Shown here: piece by piece, positions 52,340 through 63,120 of the stretch
Position numbering within the stretch: the first letter of the stretch is position 1
Layout of the letters: every line of letters starts with the position of its first letter
NCBI GenBank assembly: GCA_003342815.1
Contig: PTEX01000312.1
Coordinates: 702,023 to 766,022, forward strand
Length of the DNA stretch: 64,000 bases
Reading direction: 5' to 3'
From: Eudromia elegans
Lineage: Eukaryota; Chordata; Aves; Tinamiformes; Tinamidae
Program-made: the position numbers and the translations under genes
Notes under the pieces: model-generated
Database searches by the model: none
What the model was told of the DNA's origin: nothing
The model's input: the letters and a program-made list of their open reading frames with translations, nothing else

Positions 52340-52390
52340 TTTTTTTTTTTTTTTTTTTTTTTGGGGGGGTGGGGAATGGGGAGGGGAGGG
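52340..52390 (+). repeat. T23 run followed by G-quadruplex motif
   Basis: Twenty-three T (52340-52362) are followed directly by five G runs of 7, 4, 4, 4 and 3 bases (52363-52390) separated by loops of 1-3 bases. This meets the usual sequence rule for a G-quadruplex on the plus strand. Open frames crossing it are artefacts. Confidence 0.85.
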
Positions 52391-55300
52391 AGCATGGAAG
52401 CAATGCCTATGTTCTAGAGGTAAAACTAAATCCGAAAGAGATGATCAAACATTCCATCAAAGAGATCCAAGAGAGAAAGAGAAGTGCAGGAATCCAGGTT
52501 TGCCAGCAGAGGAAACTACACACATAATAACAGGAAAACTCACGTCAGTACACATCAAAAGAAAGAACCAAGTTCCACCAATCTGGAAGGTTTCAAAGAA
52601 ACTAGCAATGTTGCAGCACTAATGAAGACATCAACAAGTGCTTTGCTAGTCAGATAAAGTGCATGCAGATGCAATGAACAAAATAATACAAAATAATTGT
52701 GTTGTCAACTTATAAGTAGATTTATTTCTAAATTGAAAACCATTACCCCAAGTAATGTGCTTCCAGAAGAGGTGTAATTAACAAGAAGAGACAAAAGATG
52801 GTATTGAGAACTTGGTGTCCTTCCTCCTCTTTAATGCACCTTTTCTAATCATTGTTTCTTTAATCAAATTATATCTTTCTTAGATTTTGTAATTCCATAT
52901 TGAAAACATTCCCAAACAGGACATCTTAGATGGATGCCTTTCTTGTACTTGTTATTAATCTATAAGTTAACTAATGCTGATGAATTCAGCTGCTCTGGAA
53001 GAGTCTGTGAATTAAATATTTATTAGAATAGAAATCATATATATTAATATCAGTTTTAAAACATATTATTGGGGTAAATTAATTTCAGGCCTACAGACTC
53101 ATTTAAAATTGTTCATCCCTGTGAGGGAAACAGGGATGGACTAAAGTGACTGAGAAAGAAGGTATCTGCTGAGGGAACAGAATCTCACTCCAACATATAG
53201 AATAGATGTAAAAAATCCCAGCCATGTCAGGGCTTAAATTTCTAGGCCGATTCCTCTTCTATTAAGAAACTGGAGAATAAAAGAGGAGAGGCTTACTGCC
53301 CTGGAAGCAAGCAAGGATTGGAAGACAGACAATGGCAACCATTTTCTGCCAGTGAAATGGAGAAAGGAAGGAAAAATTACAGTCCTAGTTGGTTGCTGAG
53401 TTTTGAAAAGAAAGTTACAACCTAGTGTTTCCTATGTAAGTGAAAAGTAACAGAGAACAACAAGAAATACAACGATCAAAAAAACAACAAAAGATATTGA
53501 AAAACATAGCAACATAAAATATAACTTACTTGTTTGACTTACAAATACATAATTACCTTTTGGCTAGCGCTCATATTTATCTGTCGCTGTGCTACTATAA
53601 GAAGGTGTCTTCACAGTCAAGCATATTAATTTTGATCTAGAGCCAGAGTCTAATATTCACTTTTTTTGTTTGTGTTTGCACTAAAAATAACCAATTATCT
53701 GACAGAAAATTCCAGATTGTTGTATGAAGGTCTTGTGAATAATACCTGGTATACTCATAGAGCTTCCCTAAAAGACTTTTATTACAACTTTGATTCAAAG
53801 AAAAATCAGCACTCCTCTTAAAAGAGAAAGATTTTGACTACTTTTTCACCAGTGAATTCAAATTGGGAAACATGAACACTTTATATTCTTTGATCTGTAA
53901 AACCTAAATGACTATAGCATTGAACTGCGTGTTTCATCAAACACAGGTACTGTAATAGTGAATTTTATATGAAATAAAATCTGTTCAGGAAAAACATAGA
54001 AAGGCACTGTAACACATGAAGTAGTAGCTGTAAACAAGAAAAGCAGTAGACAGAGAGGCTATATTGAAAGAATGATCAAAGATACTATGCAAAGTCGTTA
54101 CAGGAGTAACTGCCTTTTCTTTGTTTATTCCTGGTACTTTTATGAAGGAAAAAAAAAAACAGTTCTCAGGCTCAAGCAGAATCACACCACAGTGTACGAC
54201 AAATTATATAATGTTTTACAGCCTCATAAGAACTGCCTGTACTGTTGAGGGCAACTGTATTAGCAGAGGAGTCCTACTTTTAAACTATCTCTCTTTAAAA
54301 TACATATTAATGAAAACAACAGAAGTGGAAATAATTTCTCGGTAGCCACTGAATTCAGATGCACCTTTTACTAAGGTCATATTTACTTTAATTGACTGTA
54401 CTGTAGACTAGCATTTTATTCCGTAAACGTTTATATAAACAAAAAGATTACATGAGAACTGATAATGGAATTTTAAATATAGGAATATAAGAGTTCAAAG
54501 GTGCATCACTGTAACAGTAGTACATTAAACATCCATAGTTTTATTTGACAAATTGAAACAGACACTAAAATGAAAGTTTGTTTCATGAAACAGTGTATTT
54601 AAGATATATTTCCTTTTTACCGGTTAGGTCTATACTGAAAATATAAACTTCCACATAAACTTCTTCAGGTTTTAAATTTTGATTATTAAGGTAAGCTGTC
54701 AACTGTATATTCACTGTTCCCAGTTACCTCTGGAAGTAGTTGGTGGCTGTGTGCGTGAAAATGCAGCAAACATGCCCTAGCATAATGATTTTAGACAGCC
54801 TAAATCTACAAAGAGGAGAAAAGAAGAGTACACTGAGTAATCATGTTGGAGTCCCTTTCACATTATTGGCCACTTTTCATGGTTGTATCTCCTTCTTCAA
54901 GACTGTCTCCACTGACCCACAAGCCTGTGTGCAGCCAGAGAAACTTCTCATAGGCCTTCAGAAAGCTTCACACTTCAGTACAAGACACACACTGGGAGGA
55001 CAGTGCAGTCAGGCATAGAGAGGCAGGCTAAATAGAGCGTATCTGCGAGGACTGAATTTTGCCTTCTTTTGAAATGTAAAACACATAATAATTTATGGAA
55101 TTTATAAGAATCATGAAATTAACATTAATTTCAGTTTAGTTGCTTCTGTAAGGAAATGTGGAAAGTCATTTAGCAATAATGAGTCATAAAAGGAAATAGG
55201 TTAGCATCTTTTAGCATTTGCAAAGACTTTTACATTTTTATAATGTTTGTGATCATTTTCAAATGGAACAGAAGTTGTACCATAACAGAAAAAAAATCAT

Positions 55301-55562
55301 CCTGAAGAAAGATCTTATAGACTAGAGGCTAAATCTCATTTACACTAGCTTTTCAGAGGACAGTTGCTTATGTTAATGAACTTTCAGTTCAAAGAATTTC
55401 CCATAAAACAAACAAACAACAAAAAACCTATGCATTTCATTTTTAGCAGCAACCTAAGATACGATGTATCACATGATCTTGCACTTCCATTTGTCCCTTC
55501 TTACTGCAGTTATGCTTCATTCAGCTCTGTGATGTTACCTATTTCAAGAAAGGCAATCTTTC

Positions 55563-56640
55563 TACACACAGAACTGTTGAGGTTGGAAGGGATTTCTAGA
55601 GATCATCTAGTTCAACCACACTGTTCAAGCAGGGTCGCCTAAGATAGGCTGCCCGGGACTCTACCCAGACAGCTTCTAAATATCTCTAAGGAAGAGGACG
55701 CTCCAGCCTCTCTGGACAACCTCAGTACATAGTCACTCTCTGAGGAAACCCATTTTTCCTTACGTTCAGGCAGAAATCCTCATGTTTCAGTTGATGCCTG
55801 TTCCCTCTCATTCTGCCACTTAAAAAGTCTGACTGCTTCCTCTTTACACACTCCTTTCCCATATTAGTACACCCTGATAAGATTTCTACCTCATCTTCTC
55901 TTTACTTCTCAATGCTAAACAGTCCTAGGCATCTCAGCCAATCCTCATAGGACAAATGCTGCAGTCTGCCCGAGTCATCTTAGCAGCCTTTTGCTGAACT
56001 CACTCCAGTATGTTCATGCCTCCTTTCTACTGGGAAGCCTAGACCGAGATACAGAATTCCAGGTGTAGCCTCACTGAGTAGAGGTGGGAGCATCACTTGC
56101 CTTCAGCTGCTCTCAATTTTCTGCCTAATGTACACTGCCAAACCATTGGCTGTCTTTGCCACAATGGCACAGTACTGATCCAAGCTCAACTTGCTGTCTA
56201 TCAGTACATCAGGCCCTTCTTTACAAGGTTGCTTTCCAGCAAGTCAGCTCTCAGTCTGTAGTGGTACAAGAACATTTTTCCAAAGGTGCAGAATCTTGCA
56301 TTTCCCTTGACTGAATGGCATGAGGTTCCTCTCTGACCATCTCTCCAACTTGTTGAGGTGCCTCTGAACGGTAGAGCAGCCCTCTGGCACATCAGTCATG
56401 CCTCCCAGTTTTGTATTACCAGCAGACTTACTCTTTCTGCACTCTGTCCCTTTGTCCTAGTCACTGAAAAATAATTCGAAGTAGACTGGACCCAGTACTG
56501 ATCCCTAGAGAACTACACTAGCTACAGACCTCCACTGAGACTTCACATCACTGATCACAGCCCCAGCCAGTCAACTCATCCTAGAAGGCTCTCAGACTAG
56601 TTAAGCATAATTTCCCCTTTTAATCCCCACTGATTTTACC
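55563..56640 (-). mobile_element. CR1 LINE, ORF2 C-terminal part and 3' end, old
   Basis: Read on the minus strand: 'cagtggaggtctgta.ctagtgtagttc...gggatcagtactgggtccag' (56460-56540) is the reverse transcriptase end. Then come the 'acaaaactgggagg' segment (56400-56420), the long C-terminal domain (for example 'tctgtatctcggtctaggcttcccag' at 56028-56055), and the 3' end with 'agatgatctctagaaatcccttccaacctcaac' and a TTCTGTGTG terminal repeat at 55563-55575. The frame is broken many times. Compared with a complete CR1, the reverse transcriptase core is largely absent: the segment for the start of the palm ('aattatgcttaactagtctgagagccttctagg', 56580-56615) runs almost directly into the later part. 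Confidence 0.85.
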
Positions 56641-57600
56641 CAACTCCTTTCTTGTCCTTCATGTGCTTGATAATGAGCCTGATAAGCTAGAGATACATTT
56701 GCTTTCTTCCAGGCTTCAGATGCTTTCCCTGACCTTGACCTTGAAATGATATCCAACAGCATTTGTGGGCACATCCCATCAGGCTTCAGATGCTTTCCCT
56801 GAGCTTGACCTTGAAATGATATCCAACAGCATTTGTGGGCACATCCCATCAGGGACAATGGAGTTGTGTAGATGGATGTCTCCATCTCCTGCAGCAGGCA
56901 ATCACCCACTTCCTTTGTGCTTGGGGCTCATGAGACTGTAGAGTCTCTAAGAATATCCTCTTTCATTCATCCTCTCTGATGCTGCACAGCCTGCTTATTT
57001 GCTCTTATAGCTGCTTGTCCTTGCCAAGCAATTCATCAATAAGAACCACTTTCTGCAAGAAGGTTGATGGCTACCTCCAGCCTCATAGAAGAGGCCCAGA
57101 AACTCCCTACAGTGTAAGAGCTATAGGGCTGTATCTTCTGTCAGAAGATCTGTATGCATGAAAGCCTCCAACACAGCAGACAACAGCAACACTCCAACAG
57201 CCATTGGGAAATATATCACAAGACATGCCACAACAGCATCTGAGGAATTGTATGAATGGAGAGAAGTACCTCTACTTCACACACTGCTACATCTGTTGAC
57301 TACCTCTGGGAGTGCACCTCTGCACACCAAACCTGATTCCTTAAGTTTCTCCCTAGCATTGGCTAAAAGAGTGCTTGACCCTCCCTAATCTGAGGCAGCT
57401 GGAACAAATCCTCCTACCCCTCTGATCAAGGGACAGCCAGAAGTGTTCATCAGCAGTAACTGCACCTTGCTATAGCTTCTGAGGAGAAGGCGTTTTGGAG
57501 CTGTTTTGATCCAACTCTCCTTACCTACCAACTCTACCTTACCTACCTCTAGTTCCTCAGAGAATCCCCAGAAATCCCTCACAGCCTCCAACAAGGTTCT
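56640..57600 (-). mobile_element. Probable CR1 ORF1-region piece
   Basis: The block lies upstream of, and in the same orientation as, the CR1 3' part. On the minus strand near 56950-57000 it reads LCSIREDE and, after a stop, ETLQSHEP, resembling the RLRSIRE..EID..F.ETLQ segment of CR1 ORF1. A further 69-codon open stretch at 57385-57594 (AVRDFWGFSEELEVGKVELV) may be upstream ORF1. If so, 55563-57600 is one CR1 copy that has lost most of ORF2. The alternative is an unrelated, unrecognised sequence next to the CR1. The 70-base tandem duplication lies in this block. Confidence 0.45.
56711..56850. repeat. 70-base tandem duplication, two copies
   Basis: The segment 56711-56780 is repeated at 56781-56850 with a single difference (ACCTTG against AGCTTG, at 56742 and 56812). 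The near-identity means that the duplication is much younger than the diverged CR1 that contains it. Confidence 0.92.
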
Positions 57601-57619
57601 AGGAAGTCCTTTTAAAGTC

Positions 57620-57648
57620 CTTTTTTTTTAAAAAAAAAAAAAAAAAAG
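57620..57648. repeat. T-run/A-run junction
   Basis: About nine T followed by about eighteen A, just outside the left (5') end of the minus-strand CR1. Confidence 0.85.
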
Positions 57649-59468
57649 TTATACAACGTAAGCATTGTCAATGATAAAAATAAAATCCCTTTTCTAGCCA
57701 AAAGGATAATTGTTATTGTGATCTCACAACTGAATGCTGTTTAGCCAAGAGAAAAAAAAACAAAACTGTAATATATCACACACAAACTTATCAGTTACAG
57801 AAGGTCTGGATCAGATTCAGTGAAGCAAATGCCTGAGACTACAACCTATCTATATCTGGTCCTTGCACAAGTTTGGAAGTGGCCACATTGGATATATTCC
57901 CCCAGTCCAGCAGACAAGACCTAGTTTCTTGAAGAATATTTGTCTTACATGATCTCTACAATACAAAGCTTTTATGACATGAAACTCGGCCAAGGCATGT
58001 TCATATATGCTTGTTCAGGGAAATTTATTTATATATAAACAGATCAGCTTATCTGAGGGACATTTTCTAAGCTTGATTTACATCACCGGGAAAGCGTATA
58101 AGCCACACTGGCTAAGTCCCATTTATTGCTATATGCCACATCTACATTCTAGGGAACAAAAGCATCATTATACGCAATCAAAGTCTAAGTGTGGGAATAA
58201 AGCATTGCTGAATTCAAAATGACCTGCGTAATGCAGTGTCTTGTAAATCATTTGCAAAACTACTTTCTGAAAATCTAGAAAAGATGACTTATTACCAGAT
58301 ATTTTCAAGAGCAGAGAATAAAACTATAAGGTCTTGGAGAGAAATGCTATCATAATTTTAAAAAGAAAAGGCAGAAAAATCAGTCTCTTCACCACTTGCC
58401 CTCACCAAAGAAGCAGGTCAATACATATCTGAAAACAAATTCTAGATCTACAGAAACTAATATGACTGGTTCTTAAGTCACTTATATCCATGTATAGCCA
58501 AATTGTGTCAGGCTTTTTTTTTTCCACAGAAAGCAGAAAGCCTGAATGCTCTCTCTATTTTGATACTTTTAAACCCGATAAAAGGGGTAACTGACATCTC
58601 CAGTGCTCTGATCCTGCTTAGCGACTCCATAGAAGCAGCCCCATGTGAGTTCTCTGTATCATCAACAAGAAAATCTTCTCTTTTGCAGATGCTTTGAACT
58701 GCCTTTTGTTGTCATATGCTTCCTCATGCCATGTAGCTCATACAGTTTGACACATTAAGTGTTATGTACAGTTAAAGACTAGTTTGCCTCTCAGTTCCTA
58801 TATTTTTTAATCTCATACAACCAGCTAGTTTATTATGACTCAGATCATGCACAAACTTGTTTTGGAGGCTGTCAGTCAGAAATGTGTTGTTAGGGAGAAA
58901 ACTTTGACAGCCAGTATATTCTTAACAATTCAGAGTGCAGAGAGTATTTGCTTTACTGTGAAGAGACTACTGCAAACTTGTGAAAAGTGCCAGACAACTT
59001 TCTACAAAGGTACCCAACTACTCCCAAAGGAGATTCCGGAAGCATTCCAGCGTATTCAAGAAAGTAAGGACTTTCAGCACAGTTCTGTTCTTTGGTATCG
59101 CAATAGTCATACAAACTTCCATGTGCTGGATGCTAAAACATCCTACTTTTTTTTAAGGAATGATGTACTGTTGTAGACCATTCTTTATAGGAAAAATAAT
59201 GCACTTAATCACCACAGTAGTCAGTATAATATTTTATTTTGAAGCAGTAGAGTAGTTAGATTTGTTTGAGCATGTTTCATTTAACACCGATTTTTTATCT
59301 AAGAAATTCCCACCACTTTAAACAGATTGTTCTGCTTTCTTTGGGAAGTATAGTATATCATTATTGAATATATTATTGAATATATATAATACAGCACCCT
59401 AGATATAAAGATTTTATAGTACCTAGATATGAAGCTTTGGTGCATGTACACATACAGGTGTGTGCAGT

Positions 59469-59534
59469 GGTGAGTGGCAGTAAAGAATCATCGAATACTC
59501 AAATCTTCACTTAAGATTCGGAGTACCACTCACC
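59469..59534. repeat. Compound stem-loop (9 + 5 + 6 base pairs)
   Basis: GGTGAGTGG (59469-59477) pairs with CCACTCACC (59526-59534); inside it TACTC (59496-59500) pairs with GAGTA (59521-59525), and AATCTT (59502-59507) pairs with AAGATT (59513-59518) around a 5-base loop. One side carries an 18-base bulge. It is not a tRNA. It could be a miniature inverted-repeat remnant or a structured RNA. Confidence 0.6.
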
Positions 59535-61073
59535 CTTTGATCACGGAAGTAGCATGGAAGCACGGAAGAGGAGAACCTGTTAAGGCTTTTCCCTGATGAA
59601 GAAGGATTGAATCTGGTGACCTTTCAAAGTCGTTTTCGGTCATTTCCCCTTGATTGTATAAGTGATTTTTTTTTTTTTTTCCACTGGTGGTTTAAACAAA
59701 GCAGCACAGACTAACTAGAAATGGAAACTATCAGGGAATGATCTGCAGTGAAAAAGAATAGGTGAAGGCCTAATTTATAGGAAATTCAGTAAGTATTGAA
59801 ATACAGCATAGATTAAGGATGAGCATAAAGATTTCTGATGTCTGAAATACAGAAATATTTGAATATTTTTTAAACTAATATTGCTACTGTAACAGCAAAC
59901 AATTTACATGATACTTATTAATGCAGCATATTCTAACAGACTTCAAAATGACTGCTGTTAGATAAAACTTCAGAAAAGTGCATTATTTGATATTTGTAAA
60001 TTACATACTTGACTACCTGTCACATTTTTGCAGTAGTGCTTCTGAAGACAAATATGCTACTCAATTGTATTGGAACCAGTAGATGAGAGAGAAATCCTTA
60101 TTTGATCAAAAATTTTTAAATCCATGATGACAGAAACTGTATATCAAATAGCAACATCCTGAAAAAGTCATTAATTGAGCATTGAAATCAGTATGTTTTA
60201 ATGTTGTTAATGATAACAATATGGATAGGAGTTATGGGAAGTCTTCTTCTGTAATTCAGATGCTGAGCCCAAACAGTGGATATATCAACAAGAGCTATAA
60301 GCTTCTCAGTTGTATGTAGCTGAACTGTAAGAGACACCAAGACAGATTGGTGGTCACACAATCATGGCCAGATCCTGTGACCCTCACTATTGTGAAGAAA
60401 CTTGGAATTTTACTACACATAAGGATTTAAGAAAAGTCTTTTAAGATGTCTGAGTCACTTTCAAAGCTCAGATACATACACAGCTACACAGCTAAGTAGT
60501 TATACCTACTTGTTAAAAAAAAAAAATTGTCTAAAAAGTTGGAATACTAGGCTCACCAACAATAGCTGGTGCCATGTAAAGCTTCTCTGTGGGACAGATG
60601 AGATTTTTAATCTCTGAGCATCTTCTGTCATATACAAGGAGCTATCATCTAGACATGAAGGAAAAATGACATAAACAATGCACAAACAATGACTCAATAT
60701 TGGCACAAAAAGTAGAAGAATTTGTGCTATGTCAGAAGAGATGGCAGAGGGTGTGAGGATGCAAGGAGAGGCAAGAAAACAGAAGAAAACATGAAAAAGT
60801 CTAAATGCCTTGTCAAGAAGAGGGGGAAACCGAGAGTGGGTAGGGAAGGAGGAGGACTAAAGTAATCTTCACTGAGAAGAGAACTAGATTGGTGAAGAAA
60901 GCAGAACTGGACTTTAAATTGAGGTTGCCCCTAAAGCAACAATTCAGATGACAATAGAGCATCATAATATCACGTCTCATATTTGTTCTTCTGGGAACCC
61001 CAACTTTGCCTCACTGATGCAAAAATTGGATGCAGCCCCAGCTCCATCAGAGTGTCAGCAGGTAGACTCTTTT

Positions 61074-61103
61074 TAGAGCCTTTTTTTTTTTTGGGAGGCT
61101 CTA
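61074..61103. repeat. Hairpin around a T run
   Basis: TAGAGCC (61074-61080) pairs with GGCTCTA (61097-61103) around a 16-base loop with twelve T. Confidence 0.7.
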
Positions 61104-62759
61104 TGGCACTCCCACCATTATTTATGAGGAGTAATGCGAACAAAAATTGTTGAATTTTTTACACTGTCAAATGGTGGCATTGCAGCTGTCGTCATGATGT
61201 GATGATGAGAGCTGATTTTTAAAGATTAGAGCAATGCTTTTAAAGGAAACCTGTGTTAGTCAACAGGATCTGTAGATACAGCTTCTATGGATATTTATGC
61301 TATAGATATAGATATAGGTATCTATAGGTGTAGATAAAGGTAAATTTAATGGTATGATGAAATTTCAAAATGCACAAGCGAGTGAATAGTTAGACAAAAT
61401 TTTAATAAAATTTATAACAATACCAGGAATAATCCTGGTATAAATCCTGTAATTTACTTAGGGAAAAAAAGTGAAAAAATAATAATACAAAAATAGCAGA
61501 GTGCAATGAATTTCCAGTATCATAATGAAAAGAGTCTTTATGATGGGAAGGTACAAAGAACCTGCTGCTATTTTATGAGACTATTTCACTTCTTTCCATC
61601 CCCTCTGGGTACAGACTGGGAGACAGGAAACATCTGGCACAGTCAGCATTAAAAACAGATTACAGTTTTGCTTTTACAACATGTCCCATAGTTTGCAAAG
61701 CTCATCTTTGACTAGCTCATCAATATGTCTCAGTTCTGACCAGAAGGGAACTACCTGTTGGGTGGTGGAGCAGCTCTGTCAGAGTTCCTCTCTCCAAGAC
61801 TGCCCACAAGTACGCAGTCTTGACACAGTTTGACACAGTTTGGAGTGTGGATGAGTCTTCTCATATCAGCCTTGGTCCTTAGGCCTGTGCGTGTCCTCCA
61901 GGACTATCCACATGCTTTGTGCTTCTCTTGTGATCTTCACACTACATATGGTCTTTGCCATTATACCTTGGGCCTTCAGTAGATGCCCAGAGCCGGCTAT
62001 GGCACAGGATTTTCTTTCATTTACAGACTCAAGTACAGGGAAGCAAGGGCATAGAGAGCAGAAATGAGAAGTGAGAAATGGAAAAAAAGCAGTGAACAGT
62101 GTCTCACTGCCCAAAAAGGTGACTACTCAAAGATTTACCCAAGAAAAGAGAGAGGCCAAACAGTCCACATGTGGTCTGCAGGGACAGGTTGAAGCATTAG
62201 TATGTAGACACACAACACTGGAAACATCAGGGACTTGCCTCGTTAAATCTGGACCACTTGTGTTTAGGGGGTACTTAAGGAAGCTGTAGAGAACCTGTGT
62301 CTACTTGAAGAGAAAGATGGCCTTGCCCAGCAGATCAGGAAGGAGAAATGGAATAATAACCTGTGCATGCAGTATGGCTAGGCTTGTGGTTCTGATCCAA
62401 GGTCAGAAAAGAAAGGACCTGGTCTGTAAGGTGAGTCAGGGAGCAGAAATGGGCCAACATTCTACTTGACAGGCTACTATCACTCACAAGGCCCAGAGAA
62501 CTTGGTTTTCTGAGTAACCGTATAATCCTGTTTTTATTACAGGATTGCGGAGGTGGAATAAATTAATTTAGGGTTTGCAAAAGATGTGTAGTCAAGACAG
62601 ATTGCCAGGACTGAAGAATAAGGCCCTCATGGTCAATTGATTTCTACCATAATATAGAGTATTGGAAAAGAATATTTAAAAAAATAAATAAAAAACCACT
62701 ATAATAAACCTCACATTTCCCAGGAGAAAGGATAACAAAGCACAGGAATAATCTCATAG

Positions 62760-63115
62760 AGACCTCACCAAAGGGCTCACGGATGCTACCGCCTGCCGCA
62801 GCGAGCTCGGCCAGGGCGCTCAGCACAAGCAGGGCCCCCCCTGTACTGCACCCCACGCAAGGACANCTTGCTCCTCCTGCTCCCGCCACCACCAATTCTG
62901 CCCTGCTCCAAACTTGACCCCCGGCGCTTGCCATTCCTCAGGGCTGTTCTCACCAACAAAGACTGAAATAAAAAAGGAAGACATGCAGAGACTCTGCCTC
63001 TCCCGTGTCCTCTGTCAGCAGGACCCACGCCACCTTTAGAAGCCTAGACCGGGAGAGGTGGCAAAAGCCCTTCAAGATCCTCAAGACCAAATGTAAAGCC
63101 ATCACCACTGTGANG
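62760..63115 (-). other. GC-rich unassigned block beside CR1
   Basis: A sharply GC-richer segment with several CpGs and two undetermined bases (62866 and 63114). On the minus strand an ATG-started frame begins MASAGGQVWSRAELVVAGAG and stays open for 96 codons, running into AT-rich DNA. A pyrimidine-rich TTTTTTATTTCAG just upstream resembles a splice acceptor. It abuts the 3' end of the CR1 at 63121. It could be the GC-rich 5' promoter part of another CR1, a retrocopied first exon, or a genuine exon. I cannot tell which. Confidence 0.3.
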
Positions 63116-63120
63116 GCTAA

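Larger units (their letters stand above)
41991..55562. other. Long unique-looking DNA
   Basis: About 13.5 kb without a supported gene or recognised interspersed repeat. Simple repeats are an A run near 42819-42834, (TTCC)n at 42980-43003, an A run near 45684-45698, (GT)n near 47798-47816, a T run near 48174-48185, a small octamer repeat at 50815-50837, and the T23/G-rich motif at 52340-52390. The best-looking open frames (118 codons at 44532-44888 plus, 104 codons at 44818-45132 minus, 92 codons at 54740-55018 and 55364-55642 plus) show no domain. A conserved-looking block is noted separately at 49300-49900. Confidence 0.5.
57650..62690. other. Unique-looking DNA
   Basis: About 5 kb without a supported gene. 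It holds a T run near 59667-59680, an A run near 60518-60526, a compact stem-loop at 59469-59534, a hairpin around a T run at 61074-61103, a GATATA-type repeat near 61303-61340, and a purine-rich patch at 60720-60860. The open frame of 113 codons at 58835-59176 (plus) and others show no recognised domain. Confidence 0.5.

Noticed and set aside
52204-52622. Open frames rich in F/G or K/P on both strands
   Set aside because: Produced by the T23 and G-run low-complexity tract.
59600-59640. CTGATGA and CTGG/TGACC words resembling snoRNA C and D boxes
   Set aside because: No proper D box at the expected distance and no terminal stem; the resemblance is too weak to call a box C/D RNA.
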